DNA from: Paraburkholderia franconis
GTDB lineage: Bacteria > Pseudomonadota > Gammaproteobacteria > Burkholderiales > Burkholderiaceae
Length of the DNA: 33,115 nucleotides
NCBI RefSeq assembly: GCF_009362735.1
Contig: NZ_WHNP01000069.1
Location: 1 to 33,115 of the forward strand
Direction: 5' to 3'
Shown: piece after piece, positions 22,672-30,751 of the stretch
Position numbering within the stretch: the first letter of the stretch is position 1
Layout: each line of letters begins with the position of its first letter
The notes under the pieces: model-generated
Seen by the model: the letters and a program-made list of their open reading frames with translations, nothing else
Told to the model about the DNA's origin: nothing
Databases searched by the model: none
Translations under genes and position numbers: made by a program

Positions 22672-24573
22672 TCATGGTGTCTTCAGGAACCCGATGGAAA
22701 TCCACGGCACGGCAGCGATCACGACAATGCCGATGAACAACGCGATCATATAGCCGACGATGGGACGAATGCCTTCGTCGGGATGAATCTTGCTGACCGC
22801 GCACGCGCCGTAGTAGCCGACGCCGAACGGCGGCGAGAACAGTCCCAGTCCCATCGACAGGATCACGACCATCGCATACTGCACTTCGTGAATGCCCACT
22901 TCGCGCGCAATCGGAAACAGCAACGGCCCAAACAGCACGATGGCAGGGATGCCTTCCAGCACGCTGCCAAGCAGCACGAACATCACCACCGACACCGCCA
23001 TGAAAGCGGCAGCGCCACCCGGCAGGTGCTCCATGAATGCGGCGAGACTGTGCGAGAAACCGGACTGCGTGAGTGCCCACGCCATCGCCGTCGCGGTCCC
23101 GATGATGATCAGGATCGCACCCGACAGCGCAGCTGTTTCGACGAGCATCGGACCGATGCGCTTCCAGTCGAACTGTCGGTAGATCAAAAGGCCGGCGAGC
23201 AGCGCGTAGACAATGCCGACCGTCGATACTTCAGTGGCGGTGGCAATGCCCTCGACGACCGCGAAGCGGATCACGACGGGCAACGCGAGCGCCGGCACGG
23301 CGACCAGCAGCGCCTTGCCGACCTGCGACAGCGGAGCGCGCATAGACGACACGGGCTGAGCGCGGCGCGAACGCCACCAGACCAGCGCGCACAGCGCCAG
23401 AGCGAGCACGAAGCCCGGCAGCAGTCCGCCCGTGAAGAGCGCCGAAATAGACACGCCCGTCACAGAGCCGATCGTAATCAGCACAATGCTGGGGGGCACT
23501 GTCTCGGTTTGCGCGCCCGTCGCCGACAGCAGCGCGACCAGCTCGCCGGGACGCTCGCCGCGCTTCTTCATCTCCGGAAACAGGATCGGCGCGACGGCGG
23601 CCATGTCGGCTGCCTTCGAGCCCGAGATGCCCGAGATCAGGTACATCGCGCCGACCAGTACATATGACAGACCGCCGCGCACATGTCCGAGCAACGACGC
23701 GAGAAACCCGATCATCGCGCGCGCCATGCCCGTCATTTCGATCAGCAAGCCGAGAAAGATGAACATCGGCACCGCGAGCAGCAGCAGTTGCGACATGCCC
23801 TCGTCCATCCGGCTCACGACGATCTCCAGCGGCATCGACGTCGACAGCGACAGATAAGAGAACACCGCGAGTCCGAACGAGAACGCGATCGGCATGCCGC
23901 TCAGCACGGTAAATCCAACGACGCCAACGAAGAAGATCAGCAGGTTCAGATTGCCGAGTGATTGAAGTAGCGGCCCAGCCGTGTCCAGCCCCGCCACGAC
24001 AGCCGCCGACACGACCACGCCGATCAGCGCTGGCTTCCAGCCGGTCGCCAGCAGCTTCACCACGCACATCAACAGCATGCAACCGACGCCATAGACGATC
24101 GCGGCCACCCGCAGCCCATCGTTGAATTCAAGCGCGGGCGTCACGATCATCCATTGTTGCTGGATATACGAATACGCCGGAGCCGCGATCAAGCCTAGAA
24201 ACAGCAGGCTCGCGACGAGCGCGACGGTGTCCCATATCGCGCCCCATTCGCGACCGGCACGGTTGACGATGGCCGTCATCCGCATATGCGCGCCGCGATG
24301 CAGCGCCGTCGCCGCGCCCGTCATCGCAAGCCACAGGAACAGGATGGACGCGAGTTCGTCGCCCCATACCAGCGGCCGGTGAAGCACGTAGCGCGCGCAC
24401 ACGCCGCTGAAAAGCAGCACGATTTCCGCAAGCACGAGCAGCGCAGCCGGGACCGCGACGATCAGCCCGAGCACGCGGTCGACGCGCGCGAGCCAGTCCG
24501 GCATAGACGGCAACCGAAGCGCACCGCCGTCGTCCGGCGGCTGCGAGAAGTCTTCGACGATGTGCGTTCTCAT
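22672..24573 (-). CDS. TRAP transporter permease, fused small and large membrane subunits (DctQM)
   Basis: This 633-residue membrane protein joins two subunits. About residues 25-200 are the four-helix DctQ domain (FSGVCARYVLHRPLVWGDELASILFLWLAMTGAA). The rest is the DctM channel with VPMFIFLGLLIEMTGMARAMIGFL, SGISGSKAADMAAVAPILFPEMKKRG, IVLITIGSVTG and GLGLFSPPFGVGYYGACAV. It imports organic or sugar acids with Na+ or H+ using the binding protein encoded just upstream. Its ATG (24573) overlaps the TGA of that gene in an ATGA, so the two are translationally coupled. It is the last gene of the minus-strand ALDH-ADH-TRAP operon. Upstream open frame beyond 24573 overlaps dctP and is not used. 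Confidence 0.92.
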   Translation of the reverse strand: MRTHIVEDFSQPPDDGGALRLPSMPDWLARVDRVLGLIVAVPAALLVLAEIVLLFSGVCARYVLHRPLVWGDELASILFLWLAMTGAATALHRGAHMRMTAIVNRAGREWGAIWDTVALVASLLFLGLIAAPAYSYIQQQWMIVTPALEFNDGLRVAAIVYGVGCMLLMCVVKLLATGWKPALIGVVVSAAVVAGLDTAGPLLQSLGNLNLLIFFVGVVGFTVLSGMPIAFSFGLAVFSYLSLSTSMPLEIVVSRMDEGMSQLLLLAVPMFIFLGLLIEMTGMARAMIGFLASLLGHVRGGLSYVLVGAMYLISGISGSKAADMAAVAPILFPEMKKRGERPGELVALLSATGAQTETVPPSIVLITIGSVTGVSISALFTGGLLPGFVLALALCALVWWRSRRAQPVSSMRAPLSQVGKALLVAVPALALPVVIRFAVVEGIATATEVSTVGIVYALLAGLLIYRQFDWKRIGPMLVETAALSGAILIIIGTATAMAWALTQSGFSHSLAAFMEHLPGGAAAFMAVSVVMFVLLGSVLEGIPAIVLFGPLLFPIAREVGIHEVQYAMVVILSMGLGLFSPPFGVGYYGACAVSKIHPDEGIRPIVGYMIALFIGIVVIAAVPWISIGFLKTP

Positions 24574-25601
24574 GCTAGCTTCCCGGTGACCTTTTCGAGT
24601 AGCGCCCACTCCTCTTCGCCAAAGAACTGCTTCTGCTCGGCGTAAAAGCCCGATTTGCGCAGCACGTCGCGGAACGCCGTCATATCCGGCGAGTTGATGA
24701 CGAGTCCCTTCCCTTCCAGCGTCGCCTGCAGCGACGCATTCAGTTGCGCCACATCTTTGCGCTGCTGCAACGCGTACGAGTTGAGATTCTTCGACACGAT
24801 GTCGCGGACATTCGCGGGCAGCTTGTCCCACGCGGCGCGATTGCCGAGGAACCAGAAGCCGTCCCACATGTGGCTTGTCATCGAGCAGTACTTCTGCACT
24901 TCGTACAGCTTGGCGGTATCGACGACAGCAAGCGCATTTTCCTGGCCTTCGACCACCTTCGTCTGCAACGCGGAATATACCTCGTTGAAGCTGATGGAAG
25001 TGGGCGCTGCGGACAGTCCGCGAAAGAGCGAAATCCACAGACGGCCGGGCGGCACGCGGATCTTCATCCCTTGCAGGTCGGCGGGCGTACGGATCGCCTT
25101 CGTGCTGCTCGTGATCTGTCGGAAGCCGTTGTCCCAGACCTTGTCCTGCACGACGAGACCCGCTTTCGTGATCAGGCCGCGCAGATGCGCACCCAGTTCG
25201 CCATCGAGCGCTGCGAATACCTGGCCGTAGTCTTTGAACGCGAAGCCAACACCGGAGATGGCCGTCTTCGGTACGAGCGCGGAGAGCGCATTCGCGCCCG
25301 AGAGCGTAAAGAACTCCAGTGCCCCTGCACGCAGTTGCGCGAACATGTCGGGATCGCCGCCAAGCTGATTGTTCGGAAACACGCGGATTTCCATGCGTCC
25401 GTCAGTTTCCTTTCTGATCGCGTTCGCGGCCTCCTGAATTCGCACGTTCAGCGGATGCGATGCGGGCAGATCGGTGCCGACCTTGTACGTGAACTCCGCC
25501 GCCTGTGCGCGGCGAATCCACGGCGCGCCGAGCATGCCCGATGCGGCAACCGCCACTGAACCTGCGCCCGTGACGAGAAAGTTGCGACGATTCATAGCCA
25601 T
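24570..25601 (-). CDS. TRAP transporter periplasmic substrate-binding protein (DctP family)
   Basis: This 343-residue binding protein has a twin-arginine-like signal (NRRNFLVTGAGSVAVAAS, with cleavage likely after RAQA). The mature protein shows YKVGTDLPASHPLNVRIQEAANAI, GRMEIRVFPNNQLGGDPDMFAQLRAGALEFF, the family's conserved Arg in MKIRVPPGRLWISLFRGLSAAPTSISFNEVYSALQTKVVEGQENAL, and a C-terminal helix. It delivers ligand to the fused permease encoded next. I start it at ATG 25601, four bases after AGGAGACA. The open frame continues upstream to 25685 without a ribosome-binding site. DctP members bind dicarboxylates, sugar acids and other acids. Context favours a sugar acid or alcohol product handled by the RuBisCO-like pathway. 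Confidence 0.92.
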   Translation of the reverse strand: MAMNRRNFLVTGAGSVAVAASGMLGAPWIRRAQAAEFTYKVGTDLPASHPLNVRIQEAANAIRKETDGRMEIRVFPNNQLGGDPDMFAQLRAGALEFFTLSGANALSALVPKTAISGVGFAFKDYGQVFAALDGELGAHLRGLITKAGLVVQDKVWDNGFRQITSSTKAIRTPADLQGMKIRVPPGRLWISLFRGLSAAPTSISFNEVYSALQTKVVEGQENALAVVDTAKLYEVQKYCSMTSHMWDGFWFLGNRAAWDKLPANVRDIVSKNLNSYALQQRKDVAQLNASLQATLEGKGLVINSPDMTAFRDVLRKSGFYAEQKQFFGEEEWALLEKVTGKLA

Positions 25602-25712
25602 CTGCTGTCTCCTTTTATGTTCTGCCGGATTGGCCCGGCATGATGTCCGCGCGTTGGAAATGCCTGGTGTGCCGCGCCCGCCCATCCGTTCCGGCGAGCG
25701 AGCCGTCCATCG

Positions 25713-26825
25713 TCAATCGACTGTAATGACCGGCTTGATCTCTTCGAAATTCTTCATGCGCGTCAGTGCGACGTTCACCTGGTCGAGCGTATAGCGGCCA
25801 GAAATCATTTCGTGGAATGGGAACGCATGCTGATGCCGCTCGATAAACTGCAGCGCGAGCGAATAGCTGCGCGCGTCACCCGAGAAAGAACCGATCACCT
25901 GCAGGTTCTTCTTGACGATCATCGAAGGCTGCATCGATGTGGCAGCCTCGCCGAGCTGGCCGACCACCAGATAGCGCCCGCCTTTGCGCGCAAGCGCAAG
26001 GCCTTCCGCGAATGCGGCGGGCACGCCTGTGAACTCCATCACGATGTCGGCGCCACGTCCTTCCGTATGCGACAGCACCGTATCGAGCCGCTCGGCGGGC
26101 GTCGTGCCTTCGACGGGAATGCATACGTCCGCGCCGAATCGCTCCGCCATTTTCAGGCGCGGCTCCGGTGAGCCGACCACGATGATCTTCTTCGCGCCGC
26201 GTACCCGCGCATTCGCCGTCGCCAGCAAGCCGAGCGGGCCTGCGCCCTGGATCAACACGGTCTCGGTCGGCTCGATCTCGCCGATCTGCGAAAAGGCATT
26301 CATCACCGAGCGCAGCGCGCAACTTGACAAACTCGCCAGTTCGTTCGGCACGGAATCCGGCACTCGCAGACGCCCCGCCTGTGGCAGGATATAGCCGTAC
26401 TGCGAGAAGCCGCCGAGCAGATAGGGCGATTCCTCGATGTTCTCGTACATGTACGCGCGGCGATTCGTGCACAGCGTCGGCTTGCGCGCCGTCGTGCAGA
26501 AGTAACAGCCGCCGCACGACGTGTGCGTATAGACGACGCGATCGCCGGCCTTCAATGGCGTACCCACGGAATCGGTGCTCACGCCCACACCTGTGCGAAT
26601 CACGCGGCCCACCATCTCATGCCCGATGATGACGGGCAGATTCACCTTGAGCGACAGCGATCCTTGCCACAGATGCACGTCCGTACCGCAAATCGAGCAC
26701 ATTTCGATCTTGACGAGCGCGGCGTTGGGCTCCGTTTCGCGTGGCACAGGGACTTCTTCGATTGCGAGAGGCGCCTTGAATTCGCGCAGCACCGCAGCGC
26801 GGGAAAATTCAGGTACTGCCGTCAT
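25713..26825 (-). CDS. Zinc-dependent medium-chain alcohol dehydrogenase
   Basis: This 370-residue medium-chain dehydrogenase has a catalytic zinc site at Cys46 (CSICGTDVHLWQG), His69 and Glu70 (IIGHEMVGRV). A structural zinc lobe has Cys104, Cys107, Cys110 and Cys119. The NAD-binding motif is GAGPLGLLATA. It resembles sorbitol/threonine-dehydrogenase-type polyol or amino-alcohol dehydrogenases, so it probably oxidises a secondary alcohol to a ketone. It follows the aldehyde dehydrogenase gene by 59 bases and precedes the TRAP genes. AGGAGACA stands six bases before its ATG. The substrate cannot be read directly. Together with the aldehyde dehydrogenase it could take an alcohol or sugar to an acid. 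Confidence 0.9.
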   Translation of the reverse strand: MTAVPEFSRAAVLREFKAPLAIEEVPVPRETEPNAALVKIEMCSICGTDVHLWQGSLSLKVNLPVIIGHEMVGRVIRTGVGVSTDSVGTPLKAGDRVVYTHTSCGGCYFCTTARKPTLCTNRRAYMYENIEESPYLLGGFSQYGYILPQAGRLRVPDSVPNELASLSSCALRSVMNAFSQIGEIEPTETVLIQGAGPLGLLATANARVRGAKKIIVVGSPEPRLKMAERFGADVCIPVEGTTPAERLDTVLSHTEGRGADIVMEFTGVPAAFAEGLALARKGGRYLVVGQLGEAATSMQPSMIVKKNLQVIGSFSGDARSYSLALQFIERHQHAFPFHEMISGRYTLDQVNVALTRMKNFEEIKPVITVD

Positions 26826-26884
26826 ACGGACTGTCTCCTGATGATGTCTATGCGGATCGTTATCGTTAGCGGTGACGTGCGCGA

Positions 26885-28330
26885 TCAGTCGTGACGAAGC
26901 ACGATAGTCTTCGCGACGGTGTATTCCTTCAACGCTTCGAGGCCCTTCTCGCGGCCATGGCCGCTACGCTTGACGCCGCCGAACGGCAATTCGATGCCAC
27001 CACCGGCGCCATAGTTGTTGATGAACACCTGCCCCACGCGCAGCTTCTTCGCGACGCGCATTTGTCGCGCGCCGTTCTCCGTCCACAAGCCGGCGACGAG
27101 ACCATACGCCGTACCGTTTGCGATACGGATCGCTTCCGCTTCGTCTTCGAATGGAATCGCAGCGAGCACGGGGCCGAACACTTCTTCCTGCGCGAGTTCA
27201 TGTGTGGTCGGAACCGGACCGAACAATGTCGGCAGCACAAAGTAGCCGGTCTTGACCGCGCTGCCGTCGAGCGCGCCTTGCGCGATCACTTCGATACCGT
27301 CAGCGCGCGCACGATCGAGAAAGCCCTGCACCTTCTTTGCCTGCGTGCTGTTGATGACCGGCCCGCACTGGAGATCGGCTGCGGGTGCGCCGACTCTCAC
27401 AGCCGACATGCGCTCCTTGAGCATTGCGATGAAGCGGTCATAGGCGGAGCGCTGGATCAGCACGCGGCTACCCGCCGAGCAGGTCTGTCCTGCGTTCTGC
27501 GTAATCACGCCGATGATCGTCTGAGCGGCGTGTTCGAAGTCTGCATCGTCGAATACGATCTGCGGCGACTTGCCGCCGAGTTCGAGCACGCAAGGCACAT
27601 GGTTCCTGGCGGCTGCCGTCTGGATCAGCGTGCCGACTTCGGGCGAGCCCGTGAACGACAGAAAATCGACGTCAGGGTGCTGGGATAGCGCCGCGCCCGC
27701 TTCCTCACCGAGGCCGGTAACGAGATTGAGCACGCCCGCTGGCAAGCCCGCCTCGTGCGCAAGCGCGGCGAGCCGGATGCAGCTCATGCTCGCGTCTTCC
27801 GCCGGTTTCAGTACGACCGTGTTGCCCGTAGCGAGAGCGGGCGCGACCGTGCGGCCGAACATCGACGCAGGGTAGTTCCACGGAATGATGAGCCCGCACA
27901 CGCCGCGCGGCTCACGCTGCACGGTGACCTGATACCCATCGAGAAAAGGCAGAACGTCGCCGAGTATCTTGTCGGCGGCACCCGCGTAGAACTCGAAGTA
28001 GCGCGCCGTCGCGCGGATGTCGGTGCGCGCCTGCGTGATCGGCTTGCCCGTGTCGCGCGCTTCGATCTGCGCAATCTCCTCGGCATTCGCGAGAATCAGG
28101 TTGGAAAGGTTCGTCATGATGCGACCGCGTTCGAAGCCCGCCATCGTGGCCCATGCTCCTTGCAGTGCACGGCGTGCCGCGTCAACAGCACGCTCGATAT
28201 CGGCGCTGTCGCCGCGAGAAATCGCGGTAAAGGTCTCGCCGTCGGTCGGCGAGCGCACGTCGAGCGCGGCGGCAGAAGCGGCGCTGGTCCACGCGCCGTC
28301 AATGAAAAGGGTTTGCGCCTCGAGTGGCAT
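26885..28330 (-). CDS. NAD(P)-dependent aldehyde dehydrogenase
   Basis: This 481-residue aldehyde dehydrogenase has the catalytic residues Asn152 (IIPWNYP), Glu250 (LELGGKSP) and Cys284 (NAGQTCSAGSR), plus the C-terminal ELPFGGVKRSGHGREKG. It is the first gene of the minus-strand operon with the alcohol dehydrogenase and TRAP transporter. It starts at ATG 28330, four bases after AGGAGACA. A frame extended to 28468 runs into the divergent promoter region and is rejected. It is closest in style to betaine/gamma-aminobutyraldehyde-type or sugar-aldehyde dehydrogenases. A role in turning glycolaldehyde or a sugar aldehyde into its acid would suit the neighbours. Confidence 0.9.
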   Translation of the reverse strand: MPLEAQTLFIDGAWTSAASAAALDVRSPTDGETFTAISRGDSADIERAVDAARRALQGAWATMAGFERGRIMTNLSNLILANAEEIAQIEARDTGKPITQARTDIRATARYFEFYAGAADKILGDVLPFLDGYQVTVQREPRGVCGLIIPWNYPASMFGRTVAPALATGNTVVLKPAEDASMSCIRLAALAHEAGLPAGVLNLVTGLGEEAGAALSQHPDVDFLSFTGSPEVGTLIQTAAARNHVPCVLELGGKSPQIVFDDADFEHAAQTIIGVITQNAGQTCSAGSRVLIQRSAYDRFIAMLKERMSAVRVGAPAADLQCGPVINSTQAKKVQGFLDRARADGIEVIAQGALDGSAVKTGYFVLPTLFGPVPTTHELAQEEVFGPVLAAIPFEDEAEAIRIANGTAYGLVAGLWTENGARQMRVAKKLRVGQVFINNYGAGGGIELPFGGVKRSGHGREKGLEALKEYTVAKTIVLRHD

Positions 28331-28443
28331 GTCGTGTCTCCTGTCCTGTTTCAGTTCCGCGAATATGTTTCCAGGCTCAGCAAGCGCAAAAGCCTGGGCA
28401 AAAAAAGTATAGAGAGATCGATGTGACGGCAACAAATACGAAT

Positions 28444-28467
28444 TGGCGATAGAGCATATAATCGCCA
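28444..28467. promoter_or_regulatory. Dyad TGGCGAT-N10-ATCGCCA in the ALDH/LysR divergent region
   Basis: A perfect 7-bp inverted repeat with a 10-base AT-rich spacer lies 40 bases before the LysR start (28507) and about 110 bases before the divergent aldehyde dehydrogenase start (28330). CCTATACCC follows at 28468-28476, and its reverse core GTATAG occurs at 28407-28412. The size and placement suit a LysR-type binding site. Confidence 0.6.
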
Positions 28468-28506
28468 CCTATACCCGCGACGCAGCACACCCAGGAGACT
28501 CGCGCG

Positions 28507-29418
28507 ATGGACATCCGGCAGATGCGTTATTTCGTGGCCTGCGTCGATGCGGGCAGTCTCTCGAAGGCGGCATTCGCGCTGTCCGTTTCGCAGCCGTCGC
28601 TCAGTCAGCAGATCGCGGAAATGGAAGATGACCTGGGCGTGCCGTTGCTTTTGCGCAGTTACTCGGGCGTCGCGCCCACCGATGCCGGCACGACGCTGTA
28701 TCGTCATGCCCGGTCCATCATCAAGCAGATCGAGCAGATGCGCGGCGACGTCAAACGAGGCGAACATGCTCTCACGGGTCAGGTCGCAATCGGCCTTCCG
28801 ACAAGCGTTGCTTCGACGCTGGCCGTGCCGTTGATCGAGCGGATGCGGGCCGCTCACCCCGGCATTCATTTGCAGATCTTCGAAAGCATGAGCGGATATC
28901 TGAACGAACTGCTCGCTAACGGGCGGCTCGACTTCGCCGTGCTGTTTCGCGAAACCGAAACGCGTGGCGTATCCACTGTTCCGCTCTTTCACGAGCGTCT
29001 TTGCGTGCACGGCGCGGCATGGATCGGCAATCCGCTCGCGAAGTCCGTGCCGCTCGAACTGATGTCGGGCGTACCGCTCGTGCTGCCCGGCAAATCGCAT
29101 GGCCTGCGGCTGCTCGTCGAGCGCGCATTCACGAGCGCAGGACTGGAACTGAACGTGGTCGCCGATGTGGATTCGTTGCCCACGATGCTCGAACTCGCAC
29201 GGCGCGGCGAAGTCGCGACGATTCTCTCCGGCTTCTTCAACATGGACCGCAAAACGGATCTGCTCACCCGCTACCTCGTGAAGCCAACTCTCGAGCGCTC
29301 CGTCGCGCTGTGCCGGCTCAACGCCGTGCCTCAAACGGCGGCATCGCGCGCCGTGCAGGACTGCGTGCAGCAGATCGTCGAAGAGATCACGCCCACGCTC
29401 TCGAGCGAGCCGTCCTGA
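28507..29418 (+). CDS. LysR-family regulator
   Basis: This 303-residue LysR-type regulator opens MDIRQMRYFVACVDAGSLSKAAFALSVSQPSLSQQIAEMEDDLGVPLLLRS. The effector domain includes GQVAIGLPTSVASTLAVPLIERMRAAHPGIHLQI and GLRLLVERAFTSAGLELN, a style shared with the nitrogen-assimilation-control group. It diverges from the ALDH-ADH-TRAP operon and is followed after 175 bases by the CoA transferase operon, so it could regulate either. The CTATACCC motif occurs in both promoter regions. AGGAGACT lies 6 bases upstream of its ATG. Confidence 0.92.
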   Translation: MDIRQMRYFVACVDAGSLSKAAFALSVSQPSLSQQIAEMEDDLGVPLLLRSYSGVAPTDAGTTLYRHARSIIKQIEQMRGDVKRGEHALTGQVAIGLPTSVASTLAVPLIERMRAAHPGIHLQIFESMSGYLNELLANGRLDFAVLFRETETRGVSTVPLFHERLCVHGAAWIGNPLAKSVPLELMSGVPLVLPGKSHGLRLLVERAFTSAGLELNVVADVDSLPTMLELARRGEVATILSGFFNMDRKTDLLTRYLVKPTLERSVALCRLNAVPQTAASRAVQDCVQQIVEEITPTLSSEPS

Positions 29419-29463
29419 AGACAGATGGTGCGCTTTCTCGCGCTCGCCGGCGCGGTTTGCAAC

Positions 29464-29488
29464 GGGTGTATTAGACATGCCTATACCC
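29464..29488. promoter_or_regulatory. LysR-box-like dyad before the CoA transferase operon
   Basis: GGGTGTA-N11-TATACCC (6 of 7 arm positions pair) has the spacing of a T-N11-A type LysR box. It lies 105 bases before the CoA transferase start and repeats the TATACCC seen beside the dyad at 28444-28467. Confidence 0.45.
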
Positions 29489-29544
29489 CGTAGTCTCAAA
29501 CAGTATTTCCTCCTGAAGCGCTTCGCACGCTAGGATTTTTGTGC

Positions 29545-29563
29545 GACGGCAATGCTTGCCGTC
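29545..29563 (+). other. Small perfect hairpin in the leader of the CoA transferase operon
   Basis: GACGGCAA and TTGCCGTC form an 8-bp stem around a 3-base loop, ending 30 bases before the CoA transferase start. It could be part of the 5' leader or an operator. It has no T-run on the plus strand after it, although ATTTTTGTG precedes it. Confidence 0.4.
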
Positions 29564-29593
29564 ATCGTGATCCGCACAATCAGGAGACAACGC

Positions 29594-30751
29594 ATGTCGC
29601 TTCCGCTTTCGGGCATCACCGTGGTGTCGCTCGAACAGGCCATCGCCGCACCGCTCGCTTCGCGCCATCTCGCCGACTGGGGCGCGCGCATCATCAAGAT
29701 CGAACGTCCGGGTAGCGGCGACTTCTGCCGCGACTACGACAACGTGATGAACGGTATGTCGAGCCAGTTCGTCTGGACCAACCGATCGAAGGAAAGCGTC
29801 GCGCTCGACATCAAGAGCGCCGATGGTGCAGCGGCGCTCGACGCGCTGCTCGAAACAGCCGACGTCTTCTTGCAAAACCTCGCACCCGGCGCCGCCGCGA
29901 AGCTCGGACTCGATGCGAAGTCGCTCGTCGCGCGCTATCCGCGTCTCATTGCCTGCGATATCTCTGGCTATGGGAGCGGCGGCCCGTATAGCAGCAAGAA
30001 GGCGTACGACCTGTTGGTGCAATGCGAATCTGGCTTTCTCGCAATCAACGGCAGCGAAGTCGAGCCCGCAAAATGCGGACTCGCCATTGCCGATATCGCG
30101 ACAGGCATGTACGCGCTCAATGGCGTGTTGATGGCGCTTTATCAGCGTGAGCGCACGGGGTGCGGCACGGCGTTCGAGGTCTCGCTGTTCGACTCGATGA
30201 CGGAATGGATGAGCTATCCCGCCTACTACGCGACGGGCAGCGGCGAGCCGCTCAAGCGCAACGGCATGCGCCACGCGACGATTGCGCCGTATGGCCCATT
30301 TCGAACGGGCGATGGCCGCAGCATTTTCTTCGGCATCCAGAACCAGCGGGAATGGGCATCGTTCTGTGACGTCGTGCTCGGCGACAACGCAATCGCCACT
30401 GACTCGCGCTTCGCCACGAACCCCCAACGCCTTGCGAATCGCGACGCGCTCGAAGCGCTGATCGTCGCCCACTTCGCGCAATGGGACAGCAACGAAGTGC
30501 TGCGCCGCCTGGACACGGCTGCCATCGCGAACGCACGCATGAACTCGGTTGAGGAGTTCGTCGATCATCCGCAGATTCGCGAACGCAAGCGAACGCGCGA
30601 AGTGCAATCGCCAACGGGCATGCAGACCATGTTTATGCCCGCGATCACGATTGCGGGAGTCGCCCCTGTGATGAACCCCGTGCCCGCAGTCGGCGAACAT
30701 ACGGAACGTGTGCTTGCCGAACTCGCCGCCCGTAAGAGGAGCGCCGCATGA
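29594..30751 (+). CDS. CaiB/BaiF-family (class III) CoA transferase
   Basis: This 385-residue family III CoA transferase moves CoA from a donor such as succinyl-CoA to an organic acid. Recognisable segments are LASRHLADWGARIIKIERPGSGDFCRDY, WTNRSKESVALDIKS, DISGYGSGGPYSSKKAYDLLVQ and the catalytic Asp167 in GLAIADIATGMYALNGVLMAL. ATG 29594 has AGGAGACA four bases upstream. Its stop overlaps the next start (ATGA), linking it to the HpcH-type lyase. Pairs like this activate and then split malate, citramalate, itaconate or related acids (malyl-CoA or citramalyl-CoA lyase routes). The particular acid is inferred only as a class. Confidence 0.9.
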   Translation: MSLPLSGITVVSLEQAIAAPLASRHLADWGARIIKIERPGSGDFCRDYDNVMNGMSSQFVWTNRSKESVALDIKSADGAAALDALLETADVFLQNLAPGAAAKLGLDAKSLVARYPRLIACDISGYGSGGPYSSKKAYDLLVQCESGFLAINGSEVEPAKCGLAIADIATGMYALNGVLMALYQRERTGCGTAFEVSLFDSMTEWMSYPAYYATGSGEPLKRNGMRHATIAPYGPFRTGDGRSIFFGIQNQREWASFCDVVLGDNAIATDSRFATNPQRLANRDALEALIVAHFAQWDSNEVLRRLDTAAIANARMNSVEEFVDHPQIRERKRTREVQSPTGMQTMFMPAITIAGVAPVMNPVPAVGEHTERVLAELAARKRSAA

